From Intrasporangium flavum (GTDB lineage: Bacteria > Actinomycetota > Actinomycetes > Actinomycetales > Dermatophilaceae), in contig NZ_MLJO01000002.1 in the NCBI RefSeq assembly GCF_001956915.1, forward strand, positions 1 to 64,000: a stretch of 64,000 bases of DNA, read 5' to 3'. The notes under the pieces were generated by a model, which was given only the letters and a program-made list of their open reading frames with translations, did not search any database and was not told where the DNA came from. Made by a program: the position numbers and the translations under genes. Below are positions 27,185-35,646 of the stretch, in pieces. Position 1 is the first letter of the stretch. Each line of letters opens with the position of its first letter.

Positions 27185-30121
27185 GTGCTGATCAGTGTGC
27201 TCGGGTCGATGCGCGTCGAGGGCGACGACGGGACCGACGTCGACGTCGGCGGCGTGAAGCAGCGCGCCGTCCTCGCCCAGCTGGCGCTCCAGCCGAACGT
27301 GTCGGTGTCCCTCGACCGGGTCGCCGAGGGCGTCTGGGGCGAGCAGGTCCCGGCGCGCTACCGCCAGAACGTCCAGGTCTACGTCTCGACCCTGCGCCGG
27401 GTCATCGAGCCCCGACGCCCGGCGCGGACCCCGAGCCGGATCCTCGGCCACGGCGAGGCCTACGAGCTGGTGGCGGGCCCCGACGAGATCGACGTCCTGC
27501 GCTTCCGGGCGGCGGCCGCGCTCGGTCGGGACGCGCTTGCCGACCACCGGCCGGAGGCGGCGGCCTCGGCGTTCCGCGGCGCGCTCGACGTCTGGCGGGG
27601 CGACGCCCTCGCCGACCTCGCCGCGGTGCCCTTCGCGGCCGACTGGGTCACGGCGCTGGCGGACGAGCGCGCCGCCGCCGTCGAAGGACGGATCGAGGCC
27701 GACCTCGGGCGTGGCCGGGCCGCCGAGCTCGTCGCCGAGCTGCGGGCCCTCACCGCCCAGGACCCCGGGCGGGAACGCCTCTGGCAGCACCTGGTCCTCG
27801 CGCTCTACCGGGCCGGCCGGCAGGCCGAGGCCCTCGATGCCTTCCGTGAGGCGCGCCGGCGGCTCGTCGAGGATGCCGGCATCGACCCGGGACCCGAGCT
27901 CTCCCTGCTCGCCGACCGCATCCTCAAACAGGACCCGGGGCTGCTCGTCTCCGCCCCGGTGGTGGCCCAGGACGCGGTCGGGACGGAGGTCCCGGTCCCG
28001 CTCACGGCCATGGTCGGGGGCGAGGCCGCCGTGTCGGCGGCGGCCGGCCTCGTCACCGCCGGCGAGCGTCTCGTCGTCGTGACCGGTCCCGGAGGCGTCG
28101 GCAAGACACGGACCGCGCTCGCGGTGGCGGCACGACTGCGGCGAGAGGGCCGGGTGGTCCGTTGGGTGGCGCTCGAGCACGTCACCGATGCCGAGGAGGC
28201 TCTGGGCCGCATCGCGGCGAGCCTTCCGGACGGCACGTCGGACGGGGCGCCGGACGGTCCCGGCGGAGAGCCCTTCGTGCTCCTGCTCGACAACGTGGAG
28301 CAGGTGGGCGCCCTCGGGCCGCCCCTGCGCGACCTGCTGGAGGCGACGCCGGGCCTCACCGTGCTCGCCACCTCCCGCTCGCCGCTGGGGGTCGTGGGCG
28401 AGCGCGTCGTCCAGGTCGAGCCGTTGCCGGCCGACACGGACGCCGTGAGTCTCTTCCGCGAGCGTGCCCTCGCGCACGCCCCGACCTTCACGCTCGACAC
28501 CCACCGCGAGGCGGTCGTGCGGATCTGCGAGACGCTCGACGGCCTGCCGCTCGCCATCGAGCTCGTGACGCCACGGCTCGCCCTCTTCGACGTCGAGCAG
28601 CTCGCCGACGAGCTCGCTGCCGGCGGGTGGTCGGAGGACCTCGACGCGAGGGCGTCGACGCACGAGCGACAGGGGTCGCTGCACGGCCTCGTCGGCTGGA
28701 GCCTGGACCTGCTCCCGGCACCGGGTCGCGATCACCTGCGTCGGATCGCCCGGTGCCCGGGCAGCGTCGACCTCGAGGTCGCTGTCGCGCTCGGGACGGT
28801 GGTCGGCCTCGGGCCGGCCGCGGCGCAGGCGTCGGTCGGCGACCTCGTGCGGGCCTCGTTGCTGCGACCCGTCGAGTCGGAGGCGGGCCGGCGCTTCGCC
28901 ATGCTCAACACCGTCCGCGCCGTCGTCCTCGCCGACGCGGACGAGCCTCCCGCCGCGCCCACGGGCGGGGCCGAGCGCACCGAGGTCCTCGACGTGCTCG
29001 CGGGGCTCTGGGTGGCCCGGGCCCGCGCCCGGCGTCCTCTCGGCCAGCCGGACGCCCGGGCCACCGCGGCTGCGCGGGCCGACCTGCCGTTGACCTGGCT
29101 GGTCCTCGACCACCTCACGCAGGCAGGCCGCGGCGCCGAGGCGGTCGAGATCCTCCTGGCCGATCGTCGCGTGCACATCGTGCTGGGCGTCGCCGACGAG
29201 GCGCTGCGGCGGTACGCCGAGCTGCTCGACGCGGGCCTGCCCGACGGCGTCCGCCAGCGGGCGATGGTGGGGGCGGGCTCGGCCGCCTACGGCTGCAGCG
29301 ACCCTCGCGCGGCGTCGTTCCTGCTGGCCGTCGACGAGCTCGACGCCGCGGACGGGCTGTGGCGGGTCATCGGTCTCACGACGCTGTGCGCCCTGCAGGC
29401 GGACGAGGGCGAGGCCGACCTCGCGCGAGCGCACGGAGCTGCGGCTCTGGCCACGGCGCAGGCCGTGGGCGATCCCGCGCTCCTCCGGATGGCGCACTCG
29501 GCCGCCGGGTGGGCGGCGCTGCGGGCCGAGGACTACGAAGCGGCGGGACGCCACGCGTCGGCGCAGGTTCAGCTTGCCGACGACCACGCCGCCACGGTGC
29601 TCGCCCTGCTGGATCTCTCACTGGCTCAGCTGTTCTCGGGCGACACGGCCGCCGCGTTGGAGAGCTGTGCCGAGACGGTGGGACTGGCCCGCCGGCTCGG
29701 GCCGTCCTACCCGCTGGCCCAGGCGTACCAGCAGCTGGGCTTCGCGTTGCTGCAGGCCGACGACGCGTGCGCCGGCGCCGCGCAGCTGGTGCTCGCGCTG
29801 CAGGTCGCGCCCGACCACCACGACGCCGGCTTCCTCCTCGAGAGCTGCGCGGCCGTCGGCCTGGCCTCGGTCATGGCCGACGGGCCCGGTGGTGAGGGGA
29901 CGCGCCTGCTGCAGCGGGCGAACGCGTTCGCGCTTAGCATCTTCGGCGTCGACAGCGCACTCAGCGACGTCCTGGCTGATGTGGCATCGCGGCACGACCA
30001 GGTGGCGTCACACCCGGGAGCCGCCCTGCCGGCCGTGGGGACGGTGGCCGACCTCGTGGCGTCCGCGGTCGCGGAGGGGGAGCGGGTGCAGGGGCTCGTC
30101 GAGGCTCAGACGACGCCGTAG
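27185..30121 (+). CDS. AfsR/SARP-type transcriptional regulator with BTAD and ATPase domains
   Basis: A large regulator of 978 aa. Residues 1-90 are the OmpR-like winged-helix DNA-binding domain ([10 protein letters not shown] to [18 protein letters not shown]). Residues 95-245 form the bacterial transcriptional-activator (BTAD) domain, ending [20 protein letters not shown] and DPGPELSLL. An NTPase domain follows with Walker A GPGGVGKT at 301-308 and Walker [12 protein letters not shown] near 364, and the C-terminal 400 residues are TPR-like repeats. SARP regulators usually activate secondary-metabolite genes, but no such cluster is nearby. Several GTG starts are possible (27152, 27173, 27185); 27185 is preferred for its GGTGGGGGA ribosome site. 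Its end overlaps the convergent upp gene by 16 bases. Confidence 0.9.
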   Translation: MLISVLGSMRVEGDDGTDVDVGGVKQRAVLAQLALQPNVSVSLDRVAEGVWGEQVPARYRQNVQVYVSTLRRVIEPRRPARTPSRILGHGEAYELVAGPDEIDVLRFRAAAALGRDALADHRPEAAASAFRGALDVWRGDALADLAAVPFAADWVTALADERAAAVEGRIEADLGRGRAAELVAELRALTAQDPGRERLWQHLVLALYRAGRQAEALDAFREARRRLVEDAGIDPGPELSLLADRILKQDPGLLVSAPVVAQDAVGTEVPVPLTAMVGGEAAVSAAAGLVTAGERLVVVTGPGGVGKTRTALAVAARLRREGRVVRWVALEHVTDAEEALGRIAASLPDGTSDGAPDGPGGEPFVLLLDNVEQVGALGPPLRDLLEATPGLTVLATSRSPLGVVGERVVQVEPLPADTDAVSLFRERALAHAPTFTLDTHREAVVRICETLDGLPLAIELVTPRLALFDVEQLADELAAGGWSEDLDARASTHERQGSLHGLVGWSLDLLPAPGRDHLRRIARCPGSVDLEVAVALGTVVGLGPAAAQASVGDLVRASLLRPVESEAGRRFAMLNTVRAVVLADADEPPAAPTGGAERTEVLDVLAGLWVARARARRPLGQPDARATAAARADLPLTWLVLDHLTQAGRGAEAVEILLADRRVHIVLGVADEALRRYAELLDAGLPDGVRQRAMVGAGSAAYGCSDPRAASFLLAVDELDAADGLWRVIGLTTLCALQADEGEADLARAHGAAALATAQAVGDPALLRMAHSAAGWAALRAEDYEAAGRHASAQVQLADDHAATVLALLDLSLAQLFSGDTAAALESCAETVGLARRLGPSYPLAQAYQQLGFALLQADDACAGAAQLVLALQVAPDHHDAGFLLESCAAVGLASVMADGPGGEGTRLLQRANAFALSIFGVDSALSDVLADVASRHDQVASHPGAALPAVGTVADLVASAVAEGERVQGLVEAQTTP

Positions 30122-30744
30122 AGGCGGTCGCCGGCGTCGCCGAGGCCCGGGACGATGTACCCCTTCTCGTTGAGCTTCTCGTCGATGGTGCCGAGCACGA
30201 CCTTGACCGGGACGCCCAGCGACTCGGTCTCCTGGCGCAGGTGCTCGACACCCTCGGGGGCGGCGAGGAGGCACACGGCGGTGATGTCGTCGGCGCCGCG
30301 CTGGACCAGGTACTTGATGGCGTCGGCCATCGAGCCGCCCGTGGCGAGCATCGGGTCGAGGACGAAGACCTGGCGGCCGGTGAGGTCGTCGGGCAGGCGG
30401 TTGGCGTAGGTGACCGGCTCGAGGGTCTCCTCGTTGCGCTGCATGCCGAGGAACCCGACCTCGGCGCTGGGCAGGAGGGCGACCATGCCCTCGAGCATGC
30501 CGAGGCCGGCGCGCAGGATCGGGACGATGAGCGGCTTGGGGTTGGACAGCTTGATGCCCGTGGTGGCCGCGACGGGCGTCTCGATCTCGAACGGCTCGAC
30601 GCGCACGTCGCGGGTGGCCTCGTAGGCCAGCAGCGTCATGAGCTCCTCGGCGAGGCGGCGGAACGTCGGGGAGTCGGTCCGCTTGTCGCGCAGGTAGGTG
30701 AGCTTGTGGGCGATGAGCGGGTGGTCTGCGACGTGGACGTCCAT
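30106..30744 (-). CDS. upp: Uracil phosphoribosyltransferase
   Basis: Salvages uracil: uracil plus PRPP gives UMP and diphosphate. The 212-aa protein matches the bacterial family in length. The PRPP-binding loop is [11 protein letters not shown] at 129-139, the [13 protein letters not shown] block at 75-87 contacts diphosphate, and the uracil-binding tail region is [17 protein letters not shown] near the end. The ATG at 30744 lies 7 bases after a TAAGTT -10 element with no ribosome site between, so the mRNA is probably leaderless. It is divergent from tadA with only 17 bases between the start codons. Confidence 0.97.
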   Translation of the reverse strand: MDVHVADHPLIAHKLTYLRDKRTDSPTFRRLAEELMTLLAYEATRDVRVEPFEIETPVAATTGIKLSNPKPLIVPILRAGLGMLEGMVALLPSAEVGFLGMQRNEETLEPVTYANRLPDDLTGRQVFVLDPMLATGGSMADAIKYLVQRGADDITAVCLLAAPEGVEHLRQETESLGVPVKVVLGTIDEKLNEKGYIVPGLGDAGDRLYGVV

Positions 30745-30749
30745 GGGTG

Positions 30750-30757
30750 GAAACTTA
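30750..30757. promoter_or_regulatory. Overlapping divergent -10 elements of upp and tadA
   Basis: On the minus strand TAAGTT (30757-30752) stands 7 bases before the upp ATG. On the plus strand GAAACT (30750-30755), a weaker match that keeps the important second A and sixth T, stands 6 bases before the tadA GTG. The two hexamers share four base pairs, so RNA polymerase could not serve both at once. Confidence 0.4.
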
Positions 30758-30761
30758 GCGC

Positions 30762-31268
30762 GTGGCCAAGCGATCCGAGACCCCCACCGACGAGGCCGTC
30801 CCCGCGACCGCCGACAGCTACGACGCGTGGGTGGGGGAGGCGCTCGTGCTGGCGGCCGCCACCGCGTCGTCCGAGGACGTGCCCGTGGGGGCGCTCGTCG
30901 TCGACGAGGAGGGCGGGGTCATCGGACGCGGACGCAACGTCCGGGAGGCCGTCGGTGACCCGACCGGGCACGCCGAAGTGGTCGCGCTGCGCGAGGCGGC
31001 GGCCTCGCGCGGCACCTGGCGACTCGACGGCTGCACGCTGGTCGTGACCCTCGAACCGTGCGTCATGTGCGCCGGCGCGGCGATGCAGGCGCGGGTCGAA
31101 CGGGTCGTGTTCGGTGCCTGGGACCCCAAGGCGGGGGCGTGCGGGTCGGTCTGGGACCTGACGCGCGACCCCCTCGCCACGCACAACGTCGACGTCGTCG
31201 GAGGCGTCCGCGCGGGTGAGTCGGCCGAGCTCCTCGTCGATTTCTTCGAGGGCCGCAGGCTCGGGTAA
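30762..31268 (+). CDS. tadA: tRNA-specific adenosine deaminase
   Basis: Zinc enzyme that deaminates A34 of tRNA-Arg(ACG) to inosine. The 168-aa cytidine-deaminase-fold protein has the catalytic HAE (His70, Glu72) in [12 protein letters not shown] and the zinc motif PCVMC (Cys100, Cys103) in [13 protein letters not shown]. The C-terminal [17 protein letters not shown] and [10 protein letters not shown] are usual for TadA. The GTG at 30762 gives about 20 residues more than the minimal protein; a GTG at 30831 is an alternative start that would leave room for a normal promoter. The stop codon TAA forms part of the tRNA-Ser -10 element. Confidence 0.94.
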   Translation: MAKRSETPTDEAVPATADSYDAWVGEALVLAAATASSEDVPVGALVVDEEGGVIGRGRNVREAVGDPTGHAEVVALREAAASRGTWRLDGCTLVVTLEPCVMCAGAAMQARVERVVFGAWDPKAGACGSVWDLTRDPLATHNVDVVGGVRAGESAELLVDFFEGRRLG

Positions 31269-31271
31269 GGT
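31266..31271 (+). promoter_or_regulatory. tRNA-Ser -10 element overlapping the tadA stop codon
   Basis: TAAGGT at 31266-31271 is the same hexamer found before tRNA-Arg at 3008. Its first three bases are the tadA stop codon, and the mature tRNA begins 8 bases downstream. No clear -35 is seen. Confidence 0.5.
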
Positions 31272-31279
31272 CTCCTCTC

Positions 31280-31369
31280 GGTGGCGTGTCCGAGCGGCCT
31301 AAGGAGCACGCCTCGAAAGCGTGTGTGGGGGTAACTCCACCGTGGGTTCAAATCCCACCGCCACCGCCA
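31280..31369 (+). tRNA. tRNA-Ser (anticodon CGA)
   Basis: A 90-base class II tRNA with encoded CCA (31367-31369). Acceptor GGTGGCG pairs with CGCCACC, anticodon stem CACGC/GCGTG encloses CTCGAAA giving anticodon CGA, and a long variable arm (TGTGGGGGTAACTCCACC) precedes the GTGGGTTCAAATCCCAC T-arm. It reads UCG codons. Its last 17 bases are repeated exactly at 31477-31493, which suggests use as an integration site. Confidence 0.97.
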
Positions 31370-31417
31370 AATGACTGAGGCGCCCCCGAGCTTGCGAGTG
31401 GGGCGCCTCAGTCATTT
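31369..31417 (+). terminator. Terminator directly after tRNA-Ser
   Basis: An 18-bp perfect stem (31369-31386 with 31400-31417; core TGACTGAGGCGCCCC) with a 13-base loop, ending in TTTCT. It abuts the tRNA 3' end. Confidence 0.85.
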
Positions 31418-31469
31418 CTGCGGTTGACGATGCGCGGGATTTGGGAGGAGGCCGGAGCGAAGCGGAGGC

Positions 31470-31503
31470 CGACGGCTCCCACCGCCACCGCCAGCGTGAC
31501 CTG
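31470..31503. repeat. Left direct repeat at the edge of the catabolic island
   Basis: Contains an exact 17-base copy (TCCCACCGCCACCGCCA, 31477-31493) of the tRNA-Ser 3' end. The 18-mer CGACGGCTCCCACCGCCA (31470-31487) and the 10-mer GCGTGACCTG (31494-31503) recur at 46504-46521 and 46582-46591, on the far side of the catabolic genes. This is what left and right junctions of a tRNA-integrated element would look like. No integrase gene is present in between. Confidence 0.6.
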
Positions 31504-31509
31504 TGAAAT

Positions 31510-31545
31510 CGCCGGTTCGGGCTTCACAGCCCGGACCGGCGTTTT
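31510..31545 (+). terminator. Second terminator downstream of tRNA-Ser
   Basis: A 14-bp stem (CGCCGGTTCGGGCT at 31510-31523 with 31528-31541, one G-U pair), a 4-base loop TCAC and a TTTT run at 31542-31545. It follows the copied tRNA end, so it may be the tRNA's original terminator, displaced by an inserted 107-base segment. Confidence 0.75.
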
Positions 31546-31738
31546 CTCGTCTTAGTCTCAGTCCAGTCTCATTGGGTCGTTCAGGCGGGTTCGCACGAGT
31601 CCCGTGAGGTCCGCGGAGGTGGCTGGGTTTCGATCTGGACTTGGGTGCACGCGCCTGCACACAAGTGCGCGCTAGGCGTGGGTGCCTGGTTCGGGAGCGC
31701 CGGGTGAGGGCGAGGGGCAAGAACGCGTGACGTGGGAG
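31546..31738. other. Gene-free remainder before the MFS gene
   Basis: No credible gene, RNA or strong hairpin is seen. Short palindromic stretches such as GTGCACGCGCCTGCAC (31651-31666) occur. The whole gene-free stretch from 31370 to 31738 holds two terminators and the copied tRNA end described separately. Confidence 0.5.
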
Positions 31739-32923
31739 TCAGCGGTCGAGGGCCAGCGCCCGAGCTGACCACGCGACGGTGCCGAGAGCCGCAGCAGTCA
31801 GCGCCAAGACGCCCGCGGCGCCGGCGCCCGCAGCGACGAGCCCAGTCAGGCTGGGCAATGCCACTTGGCCAGCGCGGTTGCCCAGGAGTCGCAGCGACAT
31901 CGCGCGGCCGCGGGCACCGTCGGGCGCGGCCTCAGCAAGCCACGACATCGTCAAGGGCTGCCCGACGCCGAGCCCTAGCCCCGCGACGGCGACCCCGACG
32001 GCGAGCACCCACAGCGGCGCCGGTGCTGCACACGTGGCCATCGCGACGGCGGCACTGACGGTGAAGGTGACCAGGACGCGTCGTCGTCCGAATCGGCTGA
32101 CGAGGTGGCCGAGTCCGATGCGGGACGTCATCGAGGCCACCGCGCGGACGACCAGGAGGGCCCCGATGGTCGAGGAGGAGATCCCGCGTTCGACGCCGAG
32201 GGCCGGCAGGTAGGCCAGTGTGATGTCGACGGCGGCCAACACGATGCAGCTGGTGAGTAGCGCGCGTGCCAGGCCAGGCAGGCGCAGCAGGCTCGGGCGG
32301 GGGTGAGGACCCCGACCGGGCGAGGGCGATGGGGCCGCGGAATGCCGCGACCGGCTCACGCCGAAGGCGGTGCCGATGACGCCGGCGGACGCTGCCAGCC
32401 CGACGATGAACACCGATGTCGTGTCGGGCCGCACGCCATCGCCGCCGAGAACCGCCAGCGCCGCGGGCCCGAGCGCCTGCCCCAGGGACGCGGCGAAGGT
32501 GTACCGCCCGAAGGCGCCGTCGAGTCCCGGCCCGCTGGAGCGGTTGGCAACCCACGTCTGCTGGGCGATGACGCCGAACAACTGGCCGAGGCCTAGCAGC
32601 ACGGTGCCGACGAAGAGCCCGGCGACGCCGGCGGAGAAGAAGATGAGGATGAGCGTCGCGGCGCCCAGGCAGGCGCCTCCGCCCAGGGCCAGGACGCGCT
32701 CGCCGACGCGGTCGACAAGGACTCCGCTGGGTAGCGCGAGCAGCATCGGCATGAGGGCGAAGGCAGCGGAGAGGATCCCGAGCAGGGCGCTTGGGACGCC
32801 GATGTCCAAGGCTCGGTAGACGGTCGCCGGCCGGATGGCGAATGCGACGAGCTGGACGAGCAGCGTGTTGGCCAGCACCACTGCCCAGAGAAGGGGGCCC
32901 GGTCGGAGCGGCAGGTCACGCAC
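31739..32923 (-). CDS. Major facilitator superfamily transporter
   Basis: A 394-aa membrane protein with 12 predicted helices in two halves, joined by a loop rich in Ser, Pro and Arg (about 190-215). The helix 2-3 loop GVLVDRVGERVLALGGG and the equivalent second-half loop LGHLVSRFGRRRVLVTF follow the MFS G-x-x-x-D/R-x-G-x-R-R pattern. Start is the GTG at 32923, overlapping the stop of the RraA-like gene by 8 bases, so the two are translated together under the upstream GntR unit. It could bring in the island's substrate or export an intermediate. Confidence 0.85.
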   Translation of the reverse strand: MRDLPLRPGPLLWAVVLANTLLVQLVAFAIRPATVYRALDIGVPSALLGILSAAFALMPMLLALPSGVLVDRVGERVLALGGGACLGAATLILIFFSAGVAGLFVGTVLLGLGQLFGVIAQQTWVANRSSGPGLDGAFGRYTFAASLGQALGPAALAVLGGDGVRPDTTSVFIVGLAASAGVIGTAFGVSRSRHSAAPSPSPGRGPHPRPSLLRLPGLARALLTSCIVLAAVDITLAYLPALGVERGISSSTIGALLVVRAVASMTSRIGLGHLVSRFGRRRVLVTFTVSAAVAMATCAAPAPLWVLAVGVAVAGLGLGVGQPLTMSWLAEAAPDGARGRAMSLRLLGNRAGQVALPSLTGLVAAGAGAAGVLALTAAALGTVAWSARALALDR

Positions 32924-33383
32924 CGGCGAGCAGGATGCCGTCCGCGTCGCTGTGCAGCTCGTCGCCCGGCCGGAAGGTCACGCCGCCGAAGGTGACGGGC
33001 ACGTCGCGTTGGCCGGTGCCGGTCTTCGTGCTCTTGCGTGGGTTGGAGCCGAGCGCCTTGACGCCGACGTCGACGCCTCCAAGCGCGACGACGTCGCGGA
33101 CGGCGCCGTTGACGACAATGCCTTCCCAGCCGTTGGCCGCGGCCAGCTCAGCCATGTGGTCACCGAGCAGGGCGACCTCGAGCGAGGCTGCACCGTCGAC
33201 CACCAGGACGCGTCCGGTGCCTTCCTCGGCGAGCACCTGCTTGACGAGGACGTTGTCCTCGAAGACCTTGACCGTCGTCACGGTGCCCGAGAAGGCGGCG
33301 CGGCCACCGAGGTTGCGCAGCTGTGTCGAGCAGGACCGGGAGTCCTGGCGCAGGCGGTCGTAGACATCGGCGGTGGGCTCCAT
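32916..33383 (-). CDS. RraA-family aldolase / decarboxylase
   Basis: A 155-aa protein of the RraA / 4-hydroxy-4-methyl-2-oxoglutarate aldolase family. Members cleave hydroxylated oxo-diacids to pyruvate or decarboxylate oxaloacetate; E. coli RraA instead inhibits RNase E. The aldolase metal and substrate residues occur as LLGDHMAELAAANGWEGIVVNGAVRD (the G-D-x20-R-D motif), and GTGQRDVPVTFGGVTFRPGDEL is also conserved. In this catabolic setting the enzyme role is much more likely than the RNase role. ATG at 33383 is used. It lies between the GntR regulator and MFS genes on the minus strand. Confidence 0.85.
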   Translation of the reverse strand: MEPTADVYDRLRQDSRSCSTQLRNLGGRAAFSGTVTTVKVFEDNVLVKQVLAEEGTGRVLVVDGAASLEVALLGDHMAELAAANGWEGIVVNGAVRDVVALGGVDVGVKALGSNPRKSTKTGTGQRDVPVTFGGVTFRPGDELHSDADGILLAGA

Positions 33384-33487
33384 GGGATCTCCTGTGGTCG
33401 GGGCGTGCGAGGGTGCCCGAGCGCCCGGTCGGTGAAGCGCTCGGTGGTCTGGTGGTCGGTGCGCCGGCGGCGGCTCGTGGTGGGTGC

Positions 33488-34171
33488 TCAGCGCTCGTCG
33501 CGCCGGTCGTGCCCGAGGCGCCACACGGCCGCGGCGCCCAGGCTGGTGTCGATGTGTCGGCGCATGATCTCGGCGGCGGCCCGGCTGTCGCCGGCTGCGA
33601 TGTGGTCGACGAGCAGCTGGTGCTCCTCGACCTTCTCGTCGCGGGCGGCCTGACCGCGCTCGTTCTGCAGGGCGAGCCGGCGGTATCGGTCGGCCTTGTC
33701 CCACAGCGCATCCAGGGCCTCGATGAGCAGCTCGTTGTGGCTGGCGCGATAGATGGCCTGGTGGAAGGCGCGGTGGGCGACGAGCTGCTCGTAGGCGGGG
33801 TGGCTGGGCAGCGGTTCGAGCCCATCATGGGCGGCTCGGATGGCATGCAGGTCGGCACTGGTGCGTCGCTCGGCGGCTAGTCCCGCGGCCAGTGGGTCGA
33901 GGGACTTGCGGATCTCGAGCAGGTCGCGGGCCTCCTCGGCGCGCAGGGGTGCGATGCGGGCGTCGCGGTGGGCGTCGAGCTCGACGAGGCCTTCGCTCTT
34001 CAGGCGTCGCAGGGCCTCGCGCAGGGGAGTGGTGCTGATGCCGATCTGGCTCGCGAGCTCGCGCTGCTGCAGAACGGCCCCGGGCTCGAGCTCACCGGAC
34101 AGGATGCGGCGGCGCAGCTGTCGGTAGGCGTAGTCGCTCTTGGTCTCGTACAGCTCGGCGGGCTGTGTCAT
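33488..34171 (-). CDS. GntR-family (FCD) regulator of the catabolic island
   Basis: A 227-aa DNA-binding protein. The N-terminal winged helix (about 10-75) has the GntR signature YRQLRRRILSGELEPGAVLQQRELASQIGISTTPLREALRRLKSEGLVEL. The C-terminal FCD domain binds a small acid through metal-coordinating residues in the HRAFHQAIYRASHNELL helix and EEHQLLVDHIAAGD. Relatives sense sugar acids or hydroxy acids. The gene is divergent from the transporter operon, with a GGTTATAACC palindrome beside each promoter, so it probably represses both directions until the substrate or an intermediate binds. ATG at 34171 has GAAAGGGGA upstream. Confidence 0.92.
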   Translation of the reverse strand: MTQPAELYETKSDYAYRQLRRRILSGELEPGAVLQQRELASQIGISTTPLREALRRLKSEGLVELDAHRDARIAPLRAEEARDLLEIRKSLDPLAAGLAAERRTSADLHAIRAAHDGLEPLPSHPAYEQLVAHRAFHQAIYRASHNELLIEALDALWDKADRYRRLALQNERGQAARDEKVEEHQLLVDHIAAGDSRAAAEIMRRHIDTSLGAAAVWRLGHDRRDER

Positions 34172-34192
34172 CGCGATCCCCTTTCGGTGGGC

Positions 34193-34202
34193 GGTTATAA
34201 CC
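34193..34202. promoter_or_regulatory. GGTTATAACC operator 1 (GntR gene side)
   Basis: Perfect 10-bp palindrome 22 bases upstream of the GntR start codon. It overlaps a TATAAC that could be the -10 of that gene, as expected for autorepression. An identical copy is at 34336. Confidence 0.65.
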
Positions 34203-34335
34203 TACTGGCTGCGCTTCATCTCCGCCAGGGCCGTCACCCTGTGGGCAAGGGCTCCCCGCTAGCCCTGGTGGTGTACGCGCAAGCCAGATGAGTCTGCACG
34301 AGTCAAGAAAGGCGTGAGATGGCCTTGACGTCATA

Positions 34336-34345
34336 GGTTATAACC
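34336..34345. promoter_or_regulatory. GGTTATAACC operator 2 (transporter operon side)
   Basis: Identical palindrome 60 bases upstream of the binding-protein start codon. A -35-like TTGACG (34325-34330) lies 5 bases before it, so a bound repressor would cover the promoter of the main catabolic operon. Confidence 0.65.
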
Positions 34346-34404
34346 GTGCACTCTGGCTCGGCAAACGCATGAGGCTGCGGCCTCGTTCTTCAAGGAGGAA
34401 GAGC

Positions 34405-35595
34405 ATGAACTCAGTCCCCCAGGGCGTCCGCGTCGGCGCCGCGCCGGGCCGCCCCCGGCGCCTGACGCGGGCGGTCGTCGCCATTGGGGCGATCTCCTCG
34501 GTCGCGCTGCTGGCCGCCTGCAGCGGTTCGGCCGACAAGGCGGAGCCCGGCATCACCAACGTCGTCAAGACCGGAGCGGCCCCCGACTACTACCCGGCCG
34601 ACTACGCCAAGGTCATCGAGGCCTCGAAGGGCGAGGGCGGCACGCTGACGATCTACAGCAACACCGACCAGGAGAACTGGGCCCCGATCTTCCGTGACTT
34701 CCAGAAGAAGTACCCCTGGGTCACCAAGATCGCGGCGAACAACCTCGACAGCGACGAAGTCTTCCAGCGCGTCCTCGCCGAGGGCGCGACCGGCACATCG
34801 CCCGCCGACATCCTCGTGTCCAACGCCGCCCAGGCGTGGGCCGACTTCGCCGAGCGCCCGGGGACGCTGCTCGACTACGCCTCGCCCGAGGTGGCCAAGC
34901 TGCCGAAGGTCGCGACGCTCATGCCGAACGTCTACTCGATGTCCATGGACCCCATGTCGATCGTCTACAACGCCTCGCTCATGCAGCAGAAGCCGACCGG
35001 CCTCAAGAGCCTGGCCGACATCGTCAGCAAGGACCCCAACACCTACAAGGGCAAGATCACGACGCGCGACGTCGGTGGCGCGTTCGGCTTCACCGTCGCC
35101 CACGCCTTCGCCACGGCCCGCCCCGACGCGTGGGCGCAGCTGGAGAAGGTGCTGCCCCTCGGCAAGGCCGAGTCCTCCTCGGGCACCCAGCTGGAGAAGA
35201 TCACCTCGGGGGAGTACCTGGCCGGCTTCTTCATCAGCGCCGCGCCCGCCTACCCGAAGGTGACCGACAGCGACGGTCTCATGGAGCTGACCTTCCTGGA
35301 CGACGGCACCGTCGTGCTGCCGCGCGGCATCGGCATCGCCGCCAAGGCGCCCCACGCCGCGACGGCCAAGCTCTTCGAGGACTTCGTCCTGTCCGAGGAA
35401 GGACAGCGGGCGGTCGCCGAAGGCGGGCTCACGTCCTACCGCGACGGCATCGAGGCCACCCAGGGCCGCCACACCTACCAGGAGCTCGTCAAGAAGGTCG
35501 GCGAGGCCAACGTCATCAACGTGCCCTACGCCAAGGTGCCCGACGACGAGGTCAAGGCCTTCACGAGCCGCTGGAACGGCCTGCTCGGCCGCTGA
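34405..35595 (+). CDS. Solute-binding lipoprotein, Fe3+/carboxylate-type ABC importer
   Basis: A 396-aa binding lipoprotein with signal peptide and lipobox LAAC (lipid Cys39). The mature domain opens EGGTLTIYSNTDQENWAPIFRDFQKKYPWV, the pattern of the AfuA/FbpA/PotD-like group, which takes up ferric iron, polyamines, phosphonates, sugar phosphates or organic acids. The tyrosine pair that binds iron in FbpA (YY near the C-terminus) is not obvious, and the neighbours are catabolic, so an organic acid is the better guess. ATG at 34405 has AAGGAGGAAG upstream. First gene of the plus-strand catabolic operon. Confidence 0.9.
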   Translation: MNSVPQGVRVGAAPGRPRRLTRAVVAIGAISSVALLAACSGSADKAEPGITNVVKTGAAPDYYPADYAKVIEASKGEGGTLTIYSNTDQENWAPIFRDFQKKYPWVTKIAANNLDSDEVFQRVLAEGATGTSPADILVSNAAQAWADFAERPGTLLDYASPEVAKLPKVATLMPNVYSMSMDPMSIVYNASLMQQKPTGLKSLADIVSKDPNTYKGKITTRDVGGAFGFTVAHAFATARPDAWAQLEKVLPLGKAESSSGTQLEKITSGEYLAGFFISAAPAYPKVTDSDGLMELTFLDDGTVVLPRGIGIAAKAPHAATAKLFEDFVLSEEGQRAVAEGGLTSYRDGIEATQGRHTYQELVKKVGEANVINVPYAKVPDDEVKAFTSRWNGLLGR

Positions 35596-35646
35596 CGGCT
35601 GACGAAGCGACGCACCAACCGACGTGAACGAAGGGCTGAGCACAGC

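Noticed and set aside
32916..33383. RraA as regulator of RNase E
   Set aside because: The aldolase active-site residues are kept and the neighbours are catabolic genes.
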